This document shows positions 23,301-34,469 of a DNA stretch of 64,000 nt, piece after piece. Position 1 is the first letter of the stretch. Every line of letters begins with the position of its first letter. The position numbers and the translations under genes were made by a program. The stretch is from positions 47,225 to 111,224 of the forward strand of contig JAJIRX010000062.1 of the NCBI GenBank assembly GCA_023853785.1, read 5' to 3'. Origin of the DNA: Psilocybe azurescens. Lineage: Eukaryota > Basidiomycota > Agaricomycetes > Agaricales > Agrocybaceae. Under the pieces are notes generated by a model that was not told the DNA's origin, did no database searches, and saw only the letters and a program-made list of their open reading frames with translations.

Positions 23301-24997
23301 TATCTTATCCATGAAACTAACGTCATGCCAGGCGATAATGTTGCCTTCAGCTCTAGAGCACAAATACTGGTGTCGAAACTCGGACGTTCCAGCAAGCCCA
23401 GTCCCCGCTATCTTATTTTGGTAAGTTCTACCAAATTGTTTGCCGACTTCATGGCTCAATAAAACCACAGACAGCGAAGGCCGTTCATATCCTCGTCACC
23501 ACTGCGAAGGATGGACAATATCTCACTACGTTGGAAAGAAAAATTCCTCTCGTGATTATAAAGAGTGTGGCCATGTCAACTCTACGCGATGACTGGATGG
23601 TAAGCTCATTCCTCAGAAAACCGCACTTTCATGATCAAAATTTCTTTTAACAGGCAATTAATGTTGGTTCTTCTGAGGAAGGGGCGACCCTATCATTAGC
23701 TGTGTTTTCAAAACTGAATTCGTGACGCAACTTGTAAAATTGACCTCATCCAACGTCAATGTCGTGATTTCCCCATGTGAGTTCTAAAGAAAAATAGTGT
23801 GTGAATGTATGCTCATCTTGCTTCAGGATTGATTATTGCAAAAAGAAGGAGAAACGGGCACAGATCAAGTTTGTTAAAGACGAGACCGTCCCTAGAAACG
23901 ATGTCTACAAGAGTCACACAGTTCACGTTCCCTCAGGCGAGCCTCCTAGCAGTGTCTCACGCCCTCCTGCGAAGAGGAAACCCGGCGTCGTCCGCCCGAT
24001 CACTCAGGGCAAATTGCTGAAGGCAGGTGGTCCCGATGTGCGTATCTTCGCTTCTTATCTGCTCGCTTCAGAACAATAATATGTATAATTTCTTAGAAGA
24101 AAGCACAACCTTCAAGAGCGAAGCCTAAACCAGCCAGCCAACCCCTACCAGGTCACACAACATCCAGCGTTCCCAAACCCAGTCCTTCAATACCTGTGTC
24201 GACGCCTGTTCCAGCAAATAATTCTGCTAAATCGAGGCTTCCTCCACCTGCACCTCCTCGTAACGTTGCCCCGCCTCCGCCACCACCGCCCCCGCCCAAA
24301 CAGCCAGAAGTACCACTTTATCGAGCAAAATTCGCATTTGAGGGACAAGAAGGAGAAATGTCTCTGAAAAAGACGACGTTGTTGAACTGGTAGAAAAGGA
24401 CGACAACGGATGGTGGCTCGTTAAGAAAGATGGCTCAGAAGGGTGGGCACCCAATAATTACTTAGAGCTCGTCCCGCCACTGCTCGCTGCCCCCGCTGCC
24501 CCGCCGCCGCCGCCACGTAACAAGGCGCCGGCCCCGACAGCCAAAATTACACCTTCTGCGGTCACCGCCAATCCGTCTGCAAAACCAGTTTCGGTCTTCC
24601 CAGGTATGGCTAGTGCCAATGGGTCTGCAACTCCTTGGAAGAAGGCGCCCGCCAGTGGTGATAACTCACCAGCCAGCTCGCGTCCTTCAAGTTCTTTGGC
24701 TTCCAAGCCTCCACCCCCTGTTGCGACGAAACCTAAACCTCCTCCTGTGGGTGCCAAGCCTGGTATGGCCCCCAAATTGGAGGTAAACCTGCAGTTCCTT
24801 CGGCGCCTAGGCCTCCACCTGCTTCTTCGGGTCAGGTCAGGAGTTCGGTCACAAAACCATCGGCTGCACCAGGGCAGGTTGACCTTGCTGCGGCTGTAAG
24901 CTTTCTTTATATTCCTTTCTACTGATCGATTTTTCTGACACAATCTTTATATTCGCAGCTGGCGAAACGTGCGCAAATGATGGGCAACGGCAACTAA
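20382..24997 (+). CDS. MYO1: Class I unconventional myosin (fungal Myo3/Myo5/MyoA type)
   Basis: Actin-based motor of cortical actin patches and endocytosis. The coding part of exon 1 is only the ATG (20382-20384). A 56-nt intron follows, then APSKKAGKK and, after another intron, [17 protein letters not shown]. The motor has the P-loop [12 protein letters not shown], switch [22 protein letters not shown], and the TEDS-site context [12 protein letters not shown] with Ser, a p21-activated kinase-type site. Two IQ motifs ([24 protein letters not shown]), a TH1 lipid-binding tail, a Pro-rich stretch, an SH3 domain (YRAKFAFEG ... [21 protein letters not shown]) and a second Pro-rich region follow. 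It ends [18 protein letters not shown] without the acidic tail of ascomycete homologues. Frame breaks: GGGG 21256-21259 (+1), TTTT 21382-21385 (+1), GGGG 23681-23684 (-1), near 23770-23828 (-1), A run 24367-24371 (-1), C run 24769-24773 (-1). Confidence 0.93.
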
Positions 24998-25435
24998 TCT
25001 TTCATTGATACACTCTATTTCTGCGAATGCATAATTTGGGTATACTTGGGCGACTTTTGAGAAGAAAGTCAGAAAGTGGAGGATGCTATCTTGCACGCAA
25101 GTATACTTTGACTGATCTCTGGCAGATAGTTTTGTATTTATTTGGACAACTGATATCTACATAGACTGGAAAGTGGAAGGACATATAAATAAATTAATAC
25201 TCTCTGGATAAGTTCACATGGATGCCCTAATTGCGTTCATGATTTCGAAATTTCTTGCCAAAGCTTTCCTCCTGATTTTGGATACAGACGACCAGTTTCA
25301 ATGTTCGCATCGACGATGTATCAATTATGCATTATATGGGTGATGTTACAAGAAAGCGGGTAGATATTATTACATTTGAACTCTTTATTAGTACTTGGAA
25401 GTTGTGCAAAGGATAAGTGACCCAGTTAGTTATAG
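24998..25435. other. Intergenic region, myosin I / Con-6 pair
   Basis: Convergent 3' ends. I see nothing beyond AT-rich untranslated sequence. Confidence 0.4.
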
Positions 25436-26129
25436 GCATCGCGCAAAACCTCTTCGGCATGCTTCTTGGCTTGCTCAGACACGTTAGGATCTGAGGACAG
25501 CACGTCAGCTAATGCGGACACCGAATAGGTTATGATAACGTACTCTTCAAGGTTGCCTTATACCCTCCCAAAACGCGATTAGTTTCTCCGCCAGCGAATT
25601 CACCATCGAGGTCGCCTTCAGCGTCACGGTCGGTATATCCAGGTTCATCACCCTCGAGCATCTCACGTGCATGCTCCTTGCTTCGCGGGAAGTATCATCT
25701 CCTATACCACTTGTCAATATTCAGACTTCAACGAGAGAGAAAAAGGCACGAAAGCTCACTGGCTAGAACAGATTTGTATCCTAGTTTGCAAATAAAAGAA
25801 AAGACGTCAGAAATCATAGAAAGGGTTGAAGGAAGATATCGTACCGCGTGCTTGGTTGGAGTTCAAGTCGCCAGAATGCTCATAGCCGGAGGTCCCAGAT
25901 CGACCACCTGAGCTGGAGTCGGATGGGACTTCGGAGCCCATCTGCTCAAGACGCTGAGCGGCGCTTTGCTTCGCTTCGTTGGAGACGTTATCGTTGTGGA
26001 TGGCGGCTTTGAGGCCTCGCGCAACGTAGTCTTGGTTCTTATCGGTGTCTGAAAGAAAATACGGAGTTAATATGCATATGGACGAGCATATGGATGAGCA
26101 TGGCAAGATAAATACGCACTGCCAGACAT
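25436..26129 (-). CDS. Con-6 family protein, copy 1, one frame break
   Basis: Small hydrophilic protein of the conidiation-specific Con-6 family, known from Neurospora for strong developmental expression; its function is unknown. The start is at 26129 and the stop TAA at 25438-25436. Short exons code three Con-6 repeats: DYVARGLKAAIHNDNVSNEAKQ (first), RGYKSVLARDDTSREAKEH (second) and GGYKATLKNPNVSEQAKKHAEEVL (third, near the C-terminus DAYN). Each has the R/G-G-x-K-A-x-L ... N-x-S-x-x-A-K pattern. The AA in REAKEH (plus-strand TT at 25678-25679) is one base short. A TATAAA on the minus strand sits about 100 nt upstream. The neighbouring copy has the same intron positions, so the pair arose by tandem duplication. 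Confidence 0.85.
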
Positions 26130-26227
26130 GTTTAAGAGAGAAGTAAATTGAAGTTGTGTTGGTATGAGGTTTGAATTGGTGTGTTGAGTTGTCAGTTGTG
26201 ATGAGGAGAATGCAAAAATCCATCCGC

Positions 26228-26233
26228 TTTATA
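26228..26233 (-). promoter_or_regulatory. TATA box of Con-6 copy 1
   Basis: TATAAA on the minus strand, about 100 nt upstream of the start codon at 26129. Copy 2 lacks an exact equivalent. Confidence 0.4.
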
Positions 26234-26434
26234 AATGTGTCTCGCCGTGCAGGGCCAACTTAGAGCGACGCCAATGATGCAAGGGAAAGAATCAGGACCA
26301 TCGTCATCATGATGTACCAGTCTCCAAAAAGCCTGGCGGCGCGTTTGAGCAAAGAGGAAGTGATATGATCAATTTAGGGCCAATAACAACCATAACGGGT
26401 GAAGGAATGTTATGGAACTTGATTGAAAGAGGGT

Positions 26435-26453
26435 AAACACGTAAAAGCTCCAT
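26435..26453 (-). promoter_or_regulatory. Conserved upstream block of the Con-6 pair (copy 1)
   Basis: The 19-bp plus-strand sequence AAACACGTAAAAGCTCCAT occurs here about 310 nt upstream of copy 1 and again upstream of copy 2. The sequence around it is clearly more diverged, so the block is a candidate regulator-binding site. Confidence 0.45.
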
Positions 26454-27261
26454 TATTCGATGAGTGGAGCGGCAAAACGAACATCGCCTATGTAAATCGC
26501 TCCTTGACCGCTCCAAGATGGTGGTTCATTTAGTTGACAGGGCTCCAGTGAAAGGCTTTTAGCTTAAGACAATAGCAGGAAGTACACCGTTGCTGCTATG
26601 CAGCACGACTGGGATTGTACATCCCAAAGGTACTTTGAAGCGTTAGTCCGAGTTCACTGATGGTGATCGTTAAGAACAGGAAGTTTTTAATCCTGATGAA
26701 GATACTCGCGCGCCATCGAATGCTATCCGCCGACATTAGTAGTGTGGATCCATTTCAAGTATTGTGGGCGTCAATGAACATGGAAGAACGAGTCGCCGTG
26801 GGCCCTATAGGCTTCAACTTCCTTTTAGGTGTGCCAAGCGAGGGTTGACTATATTTAGATTTGTCTGGTTGCCCACATATCGGTGTACAGAAATCCCAGA
26901 AAACAACCAGAAAGACTACGTAAAGTGCAGAGGTAATAATTGCGCTTCAGCTATGGATAAATTTACTTGAGTCCAATTAATCTTGAAATTCCAGAATTCC
27001 AAAATGAACAAGGAAGCTGAGGAACCGTCGTTTGGAAAACAGCCATACAAAGATAAAGACCTGTGCTGATGGCTTTTGAGAAGGATAGTACAAGCTAATT
27101 AGGTTATTAATCAACAAAGCACCAAAATAACTGAAAAGTAATTTGCACAAGAGTAAAGAATTTGAATACAACTTGGATTTGTGTGTAGATATTTGATTCA
27201 CTACGCTTAGAACCAAAGCTTTGGCTGTAACCATTGGCGAGGAGAGCATAAATATCAACCA

Positions 27262-27990
27262 CTCAGTTGTATGCCTCGCGCAGAACCTCCTCAGCGTGCT
27301 TCTTAGCTTGATTGGATACATTAGGATCTAGAAGCAGTATATCAGCATCACGAACTGTGAATGATAAGTATCAGAAATACATACTCTTCAAAGTTGCCTT
27401 GTATCCTCCCAGAACGCGGTTGGTTTCTCCACCATGGTGAATATCTTCGCCAGCAGTTTCACCTTCGGCGTAGTCGATGTCGGTTTCGGATTCAGCATAT
27501 TCGGTCTCGGGTTCGTCGCCCTCGAGCATCGCACGCGCATGGTCCTTTGCTTCGTTGGAAACATTGTCTCCTACGTCAATCGTCAATACTCAAACTTTTA
27601 GTGAACAACAGCAATACTAAGACTTACTGGCCAGAGTCGACTTGTATCCTTATTTAAAATAACAAAGACGTATTAATAATTGTAAAAAGGGAAAAGGCTG
27701 AGGAGACTAACATACCGCGTTTCTGATTGGAGTTCAAGCCGTCAGACTCGTGCTTGGAGTCATCGTTTCCAGAGTGTGCATTCGAGCTATAATCGGCAGG
27801 GACTTCCACGCCCATTTGCTCAAGGCGCTGAGCGGCACTCTGCTTCGCTTCGTCGGAGACATTGTCGTTGTGAATAGCAGCCTTGAGGCCACGCGCAACG
27901 TAGTCCTGGTTCTTTCCAGAGTCTGGATTAAAGGCACTGATTTAAAACCGTACAAACTGTTAGAGAGAATAAGCACTCACTATCAGACAT
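27262..27990 (-). CDS. Con-6 family protein, copy 2
   Basis: Paralogue of the preceding gene on the same strand with the same exon phases. The start at 27990 (MSD, then an intron) leads into SGKNQDYVARGLKAAIHNDN, a first Con-6 repeat nearly identical to copy 1. A Ser/Asp-rich linker, a second repeat with DNVSNEAKDHARAMLEGDEP, an acidic stretch, and a third repeat GGYKATLKNPNVSNQAKKHA follow. It ends REAYN at 27262. No frame break was found. Apart from the repeats, the acidic linker between repeats 2 and 3 is longer than in copy 1. Function is unknown; Con-6 genes are typically induced in development or stress. Confidence 0.87.
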
Positions 27991-29411
27991 ATTTGAGAAA
28001 GAGATAAGAAGAGATGTGGTTGTTAGAAGAGATTTGGATTTATGATCGAGTGGGTTGTCAGTTGATGAAGAGACCATGGAAATCCATCGGCCTTTTAACC
28101 AAGTCGTCCTGCAGGGTCAACAAAAAGACTTATTGGCATCGGATCGCCTTTTCGCGGGGCCTATGATGCAAGCACAGAATCAGCAGCATCGTCATTCTTT
28201 GCACTGGCAATGTATGATGCAGCTCTCCAAAACAACAGCCGACACGGTTGTGCAAACAGCAAACGATCTAACCTTTTTCGAGCCAATGAAAACCATACTG
28301 GGTAGGAGAATGTCACAGGAATTGAATAGGAAAGAGTCAAAACACGTAAAAGCTCCATGGTTCAGCAACGGAGCAAAAAAGACGCAAAGCTCGCAAATTT
28401 GTGGCAACGGCGAAGATTCGATGACAGGTCGCCTTCTTTGCAAGACCTCCATCCGCGTACAACTCGTGTCGAAAACAAGATACAAGGGGTTGATGATTGC
28501 CCTAGTTTTGTACTCTTGAGATGTTTGTCTTGCACGTAAAACAGCGAAGTGTCGAATCGTCATTGAATTCCAATCGTTTTCGGTTAAGAAAAATGTTTTA
28601 CTTCAAGATAACTTTGTGGCAAAGATGTTGACTCGTAGTGCATTCAAGTTATAACAGCATCCATTTTCATTTGTTGTCTTTATTCAGGAGTTATCAATCT
28701 TGGACGTTAAGATTCAGGGAGAACCCTGGAGAATATCAGAGAATATTCAAAGAGAGCAGAGAAAGTTCAAGTAAAGTTCAATCACTGCCTCCTCTTGTTA
28801 GGTTCGATCGGTTGTACCAAATCGATCCATTGACTATAAATAGATTTATTGTTGGAGATGCTGGTCATTGCAGTATCATACTTAGCCTTGTAAAATTGAC
28901 CAACATAATCACGTTCGAAAACTAAAGGCAGGGAGTTCCACGATGTTTTCTTTTTCAAAGTTAGATCGAAAGCGATGTAATTGTAGTGTGTCTGGACTCT
29001 GCCAACATAATGTGACAGAAATACGGATGCGAGGCATTGCGAGGCATTGAAAAACGATTGTGATGTATTATGTAGATCCTAATTGAAGATTAATGGCTGA
29101 GAAAGGGTCGGTATGATGAGAAAAGCGATTTTAATTGAAACAGATGGGGTAATGACGTGATCGGTGGGGCAGAAAGAATACCCTTGAGATGTACAAATGA
29201 AAGGAAAATGAAAGAAAAGGGGGAAAAGGAAAGAAATTTTACATCTTATAAGTAAGTAAAGGTATCTAAGTGTGTGGTTGGATTGCATCAGGATACTCGG
29301 CAGTGATAGGTCTATTGTAGTTATTTCGAGTCACGCACAAATGAAATTTAAGGTATCAAAGAGCCATAATTCCGAAGGTTATAAAGATATTCATCGTCCG
29401 CGATCCTACGT
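27991..29411. other. Intergenic region upstream of Con-6 copy 2
   Basis: The first 0.6 kb is homologous to the upstream region of copy 1. Around 28730-28800 there are short AGAGAAT/AAGTTCAA repeats. Open frames here lack introns or domains that would support a gene. Confidence 0.45.
28340..28358 (-). promoter_or_regulatory. Conserved upstream block of the Con-6 pair (copy 2)
   Basis: Identical 19-bp block to that at 26435-26453, here about 350 nt upstream of the copy 2 start codon. Confidence 0.45.
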
Positions 29412-31678
29412 TTATGTGGGCTGTGTGATGAGGATAGGCGGCGGCGGAGGACTTGAAGGAGGTGAAAGGGTTGAAATAGTCATCGCCTCCACCTCTTCTT
29501 CAGACGTAATCGTTTCGTTGCCTAAACCGTCGAAAGAATCGTCGCCGTAATTAAAATTATCATAATCCGCGTCCTTGTAACTGTGATTGCCATCCTCCGA
29601 TCCATGGGGTATATCGTGTTCGTGCTTCGGTCGTTGTTGTAATGGTTGTCGTAAATCCATATGTGGACTATATTCCAAGGGTGGCATACTCGTACTCGAT
29701 CCCTGTTCGTCTTGATCTGCTTCATTCGTTCCGTGGTAGTCTCTCTGCTCTTCTGGAGACAAGACTTTGGCCGCCCCTTTCCGCCTTCTGGGAAGTCCTT
29801 GGGTTGTTTTTCCAGTGCAGCTTTCCCTGAGACAAGAAGAGTATCAAGAATAAGCTTGACACGCTTGTATATCTCATCTCCTCCAGTGTCTTCCGCATCC
29901 ATATCAGAGCCTTCGAAGTCATCTTCATCTTCTTCCAGTTCTGTGGGATACTGAGAACTCAAAGCGCGATACGCGCGAGGTGGAAGAATGAGCCTCGATT
30001 CCCGCAATTTCTTCTTGAGCTCGTGTATTTCTTTTGCTTGTCGATGTTTTGTAGCTTCAAGAGAAGCATTGATAACAAGTAATGACCGGTTGGTTATTTC
30101 TAAGTCCGCAATCTGCAAGTTATCGAGACAACATGAGCCAAGTTAAATGACAAACCAAACTAATTTACCACAGACCTTACGATTTGATTTAGCTTCTGCC
30201 TTCACTTTATTGTCTTTGCTTGTGGCCACGCCTTCGCCGTCTGTGTCGCGATCCAACCCACTGTCGTCATCATCTGTAACAGAGTTCGCCCCAGATGTAT
30301 ATTGCATAAGATTGTCAAGTGTCGCTCGCAGATCATCCGAGCTACCTTGGTAGTGGGCACCGGGACTCCGACGACTACTGCTATCCGTCGACGACGACAG
30401 TCGTGCATCCCCCGTTCCTAAGTGCGACGTGCTTGCTGACGACCGTGACACAGAGGAGCGCGACGAGAACGAGACCGCAGAAGCAGGCGGCGAATGCGGC
30501 GGTAAGGGTATAGATGCAGGGTCAATTTTGGCCGAGGGTGACTTGCCATTCAGCAGCCCTCCTGCTGATCGAGGTCTATTGGACGGTGATGCCGATTGGT
30601 CTAGGAGTGGGGCGGACGATGGCTGGCTAAACGATTGGAATACATGATGACCCGGAGATGAATTTATCCGCGGCGCTGTCGGAGGCCGACTGGCTGCAAA
30701 CCGGTGAGGGTTGGCAGCTGAAACAGCTGTGGTTATAGGGTAGAATTGCTGTGGGGGGACTGGTTGGAGGTTGTGGATGTTGTCGTTGTATCTGATTTAC
30801 GGTGGAAGACACGGACGGCGTTCGTGTACGTGCTGTAGCCGTAAGGCGCGTCGAGGGAAAGATGTTCAAGTTGGGTGGACTTGAGGGAGAGGGTGGTCGT
30901 GGGGATGGATCAACTGCAGCTTTGGGCAGATTAGATACTTTCAAACGGATTTTAGGTGTAGGAGAACTTGAACGATCTCCAAACCCGACTGCCGAGTTAG
31001 TAGATAAGAGCCTCGGTGAAACCGAAGCCACTGCGCCAGAAACTGCAGACCCAGACCCAGAAACTACAGAGGATGCGGAAGGACGGAAGTTGACCATAGA
31101 CGGGGCATGGCGAAGAGATGTGCTCATTGCCCGCGTCCGTGTTTCTTCTGTACGCAATGAGGATGCAGAGTGCGTCTTTGCTGTCCGCCGTAGCTCGGGA
31201 GTTGCAGGCGCCGAAGTAGCTGTTGGGGATCGCAGTGAACCATGGTTGACTCCATTGGTTGGCGATAGAACACCGGTTTTGACACGCGGGGTTAGCTTTG
31301 TAGGGGAGCCAGCACGAGGAGTACTACTTGCACTAGCTACTAGAATGTTGAGTAAAATAAACAACAAAGATAATTTGAAAATGACCGACTTGAAACCGTG
31401 CTGCCACCCGCTTTCCGAGTAGTAGCGCTGCTATTAACTTTAGCTTTCGGTCGAAAAGTGGGCTCTGTGTTGCTCGACGACACGTATGATTTGGCAGGCG
31501 ACGCAGGCCTTGTTATCTGGATCCGGGTATGTGGTCCTGCGGAGGTTGATGGTTTGTCGTAGTTCAACTTCACAGTGACCTGTGCCAAAGAACCATTTAT
31601 TTAGCATTGAAAGAAGTTTAGCCCTCAACTACGAGCAGACAGACAGACCTTTGGCTTAAATGTAGTTCCCGAGTCCAT
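29412..31678 (-). CDS. Ser-rich protein with C-terminal coiled coil, function unknown, two frame breaks
   Basis: I do not recognise a named family. The start at 31678 gives MDSGTTFKPK. After an intron comes VTVKLNYDKPS, then several hundred residues of Ser/Pro/Thr-rich, basic, disordered sequence with many SP/TP sites, for example GSPTKLTPRVKTGVLSPTNG. After another intron a conserved-looking coiled coil begins: IADLEITNRSLLVINASLEA, then KQLRES-like heptads (KKKLRESRLILPPRAYRAL). The C-terminus is acidic and ends PPPPPILITQPT. Frame breaks: TTT at 29766-29768 one base short, and the six-G run at 30753-30758 one base long. The coiled-coil block is the only part likely to be conserved. The many SP/TP sites suggest phosphorylation. 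Confidence 0.65.
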
Positions 31679-31876
31679 TCCGATGAGGTGGAAGTCAGGT
31701 CAAAGCTGTAAAGTTGGCCGAACAACGGTCTGGCGTACAATTTGACATCAACGTTCACGTTCAAACCCAACTTTACAATGTTCACATGGCCCGGGAACTT
31801 AGACAAGATATAAAAGACGGAGGTTTCCCTTTACATTATGTTTTCCAATTTATTTCTCTGTATTACATATGTACAT

Positions 31877-32767
31877 CTACGATAGCCCTTTCTTGACCAG
31901 GGCATCTTCTACAATTTTCTCGATCAATGACTTTAGCCCCTGATCTTCACCTCCACCAAGCGCGGCGACAACACTTTTCTGCACATACTTCCCGACCATG
32001 TCTACCTCAATATTCACCTTGCTAGCGACCACTTTACGACTAAGAGTGATCTTCTCCTGGGTGTGCTTGATCAGCATAACGCTGAATGTCCGCTCGATGT
32101 CGTTCACTCCTGTTAGAGTCAGCGATGCCCCATCAATAGTCACATATCCCTTGGGAATGAGATAGGGCAAGAGAGAGGGCCGTTCAGTTGTCGGTGGAGG
32201 CAATTGGAAGGTAATTCGCAGAGAATCGCCATCAGGAACTCGGTCAATTATAGTTGCTGTTCCATCTACATGAGCCTGGTGACGTATAATTAACCCCAGT
32301 CATCAAACTGACATATTAATTAAAACCGTACCTGCACGAAATGGCCACCAAATCGTACGTGTGCACCCATTGCACGCTCGAGGTTGACCTGGTTTCCCAC
32401 CTTTCTTTCGCCTGGCAATGAAATCAATAACTGCGGCTACACTGGACGAAATAGTCAACATACCGAGATCTGTCCTCTCCAATGTCTCATTCGCCAACCA
32501 TACTTTGAAGAACCCCCTTGCACCTGGGTATCGAACTCGGTAACCGTTAAGCACGCTCCATTTACTGCGATTGAGTCGCCGATGTGACAGTCCCCAAGAA
32601 TCGCAGCGGAGTCCGCGATAGTTAACGTGCATCCACCAGCATCGGTGATGATGGACGAGACGGTGCCGAGATGTTCGATCTAAGTCATAAAGTAAAGTAT
32701 TTGGTTGACTTGGTCGATGACGACGACAACGACGACGAGCAAAAGGACTCACTAGGCCAGTGAACAT
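31877..32767 (-). CDS. RIB5: Riboflavin synthase, one frame break
   Basis: Catalyses dismutation of two 6,7-dimethyl-8-ribityllumazines to riboflavin, the last step of the pathway. It starts MFTGL (32767), the invariant N-terminus, directly followed by an intron. Then come IEHLGTV, ADSAAILGDCHIGDSIAVNG and ACLTVTEFD, then FFKVWLANETLERTDLG of the first lumazine-binding repeat. The second repeat has ERAMGAHVRFGGHFVQAHVDG, GYVTIDGASLTLTGV and MLIKHTQEKITL. It ends VEDALVKKGLS at 31877. Four exons. The C run at 32513-32517 (plus strand) is one base short in QGGFFKVW. RIB7 of the same pathway lies 13 kb away. Confidence 0.95.
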
Positions 32768-33122
32768 GGGTAATCGAGGTTCAGGAATCAAGGTAGATTT
32801 CACGTGATATTCGCCCTTGCGCGTCACCTAAATTGAATTTCCTAATGTGGAACTTGTCCAGAGTGGCGTCCAACGCGCCTGGACTCAACCTAAACTTAGA
32901 CCACATTGAGACTTGCCAAATTGGTTGAGTGGGTAGATAGACATGGAAGCCTGATCATTTGACATATTTTACAAGGACGATGAACTGGGAAAGAATCATA
33001 ATATACAAGAAGAAAATCGAATAAAATACAAGAAGAATCTTCAATCTACTCAATTGAACGCCTTTCAAACGTCTTTCGGCACTCATCCATCCCCCCACCA
33101 CATGTCCCACCTTTTAGGGCAT
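32768..33122. other. Intergenic region upstream of riboflavin synthase
   Basis: 355 bp containing the 3' end of the Gly-rich gene and the riboflavin synthase promoter. No element was identified. Confidence 0.4.
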
Positions 33123-34018
33123 CATCCGCCCCCGCAAGCTTCAGAACTTCCACCTCCTCGATTTCCACCACTGCCAGAGCCTTTAATGTCGTTGTAGACA
33201 CTTCTGGCTTTATCCAACAAACTATCATTCTCGCCAGCTACAGGTCATATAATGGTTCAATGCAGCCCATGATGTGCAACGAGCAAGTATGCTTACATTT
33301 TGAATGGGGTTGATTTCCACCGAAACCTTGACCGCCTGACTGTTGGTCTGCATGTGCAAAGCCTCGCTCAGATATGTATTGGACGTAAATAAAATTCAGA
33401 CACCTACATTGGCGGCCGCCACTTCGGGTAGGTCCTCCATCTGAACATATGAATAAGTAAAAGGACAGATAATAACATCACCAGCTTACAAGATCCTTGG
33501 TCATCGCCGTAATCTCCTCCACCCGAACCACTGCTCCCGAAACCTTGGCCGCTGGAGCCAAATCCAGAGCTCCCACTTTGTTTACCGCCATATCCACCTC
33601 CGGATTGGGTTCCACTAACTACAATAAGTAGTTCGCGATGAGAATCGTAAAATACAACAAATAAATGTGACTCACCGCCACCTCCAGAGTAATCGTCGCC
33701 GTAACCGCCACTTCCTTGGTTGCTTCTGTTATAGTTGCCCTGGCTGGGACCTCGGTTTTTCCCCAAATATCCTGCCTGGCTTCCTTGATTACTGGACCCA
33801 AATCCACCCTGATAGCCTTGGTTATTGCGGCCATAGCCACCTTGGTTTGAGCTCCCAAAATTGTTTCCTGACTGAGTCTGGTTGGTTGGATTGGAGTATT
33901 GGTCGTAGCCGTCTAAACGGGTGGAAAAGAACTTAGTACAGGAGTTCAACCTGTAATTGTGCAAAAGCCCACATTCATCGCCACCGCCTTGATATCCTGA
34001 TCCGCCATATCTATCCAT
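33123..34018 (-). CDS. Gly/Asn/Gln/Ser/Tyr-rich low-complexity protein
   Basis: Small protein made largely of Y-G, S-N-Q-G and G-G-Y repeats. The start MDRYGGSGYQGG is at 34018. The next exon has GYDQYSNPTNQTQSGNNFGS and FGSSNQGSQAGYLG, then more Gly-rich exons. A short non-repetitive tail SGENDSLLDKARSVYNDIKG precedes a Gly-rich end. Six exons with short introns join in frame. The composition resembles prion-like domains such as those of FUS-type RNA-binding proteins, but no RRM, RGG box or zinc finger is visible. The DSLLDKARSVYNDIK segment is the only sequence likely to form a helix. Function is unknown. Phase separation or stress roles would be speculation from composition alone. Confidence 0.65.
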
Positions 34019-34464
34019 TGTGACGATGAATCAAAGTGCGATACAATATAAAATTGACTGTTAGATGGAAAGTAGGTGGCTGTCTTGGAAGTGCAGATTT
34101 TACAATTTTTATAACAACTTGCAGCCTTGATAATAGACCGGTATGACGCGCTGGTTCATGTACTTGGAGTAAATTTGAATATAGCTGAGACACGGAGGGC
34201 AAATGTCGATTATATTAGCGAGTATTCGGCATGGGTATCATTCATTGGCTTGTCCATTTCTTGGAGTAACGGAGTCAGCGAGACAAAATAATGCGAACGG
34301 CTGGTTCCAGATCGTCAACCTAAAATCTCATCGATATGTTGTGAGAGATCGCCAATAAGTAGAGTAGGGAACACGTATCCAACATTTTTGTCTTATATTA
34401 ATAATCCAGTTCAACTTGAGTGTCGCGTTGTATTGTGCTCAGAGCACTTTGAGGAGAAGGAGTG
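34019..34464. other. Left flank of the copia element
   Basis: About 450 bp. The last roughly 90 bp before the element contain an open frame (NNPVQLEC ... SEHFEEKEC) that continues in frame across the target site into the sequence right of the element. It is probably the 5' part of the interrupted kinase gene. Confidence 0.4.
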
Positions 34465-34469
34465 TGAGA
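34465..34469. repeat. Target site duplication, left copy (TGAGA)
   Basis: TGAGA directly precedes the left LTR and is repeated directly after the right LTR (40207-40211), the 5-bp duplication expected of an LTR retrotransposon integrase. Confidence 0.9.

Larger units (their letters stand above)
26130..27261. other. Upstream region of Con-6 copy 1
   Basis: About 1.1 kb. The first 400 bp are alignable with the upstream region of Con-6 copy 2, including a 19-bp identical block listed separately. No gene is supported in the rest. Confidence 0.5.

Noticed and set aside
24227..24943. Long minus-strand frames opposite the myosin tail
   Set aside because: They are shadows of the Pro-rich and SH3 coding sequence on the plus strand.
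30802..31422. 206-codon plus-strand frame
   Set aside because: It is antisense to the Ser-rich exon of the coiled-coil protein, has no splice-linked partners and shows codon usage expected of a shadow frame.
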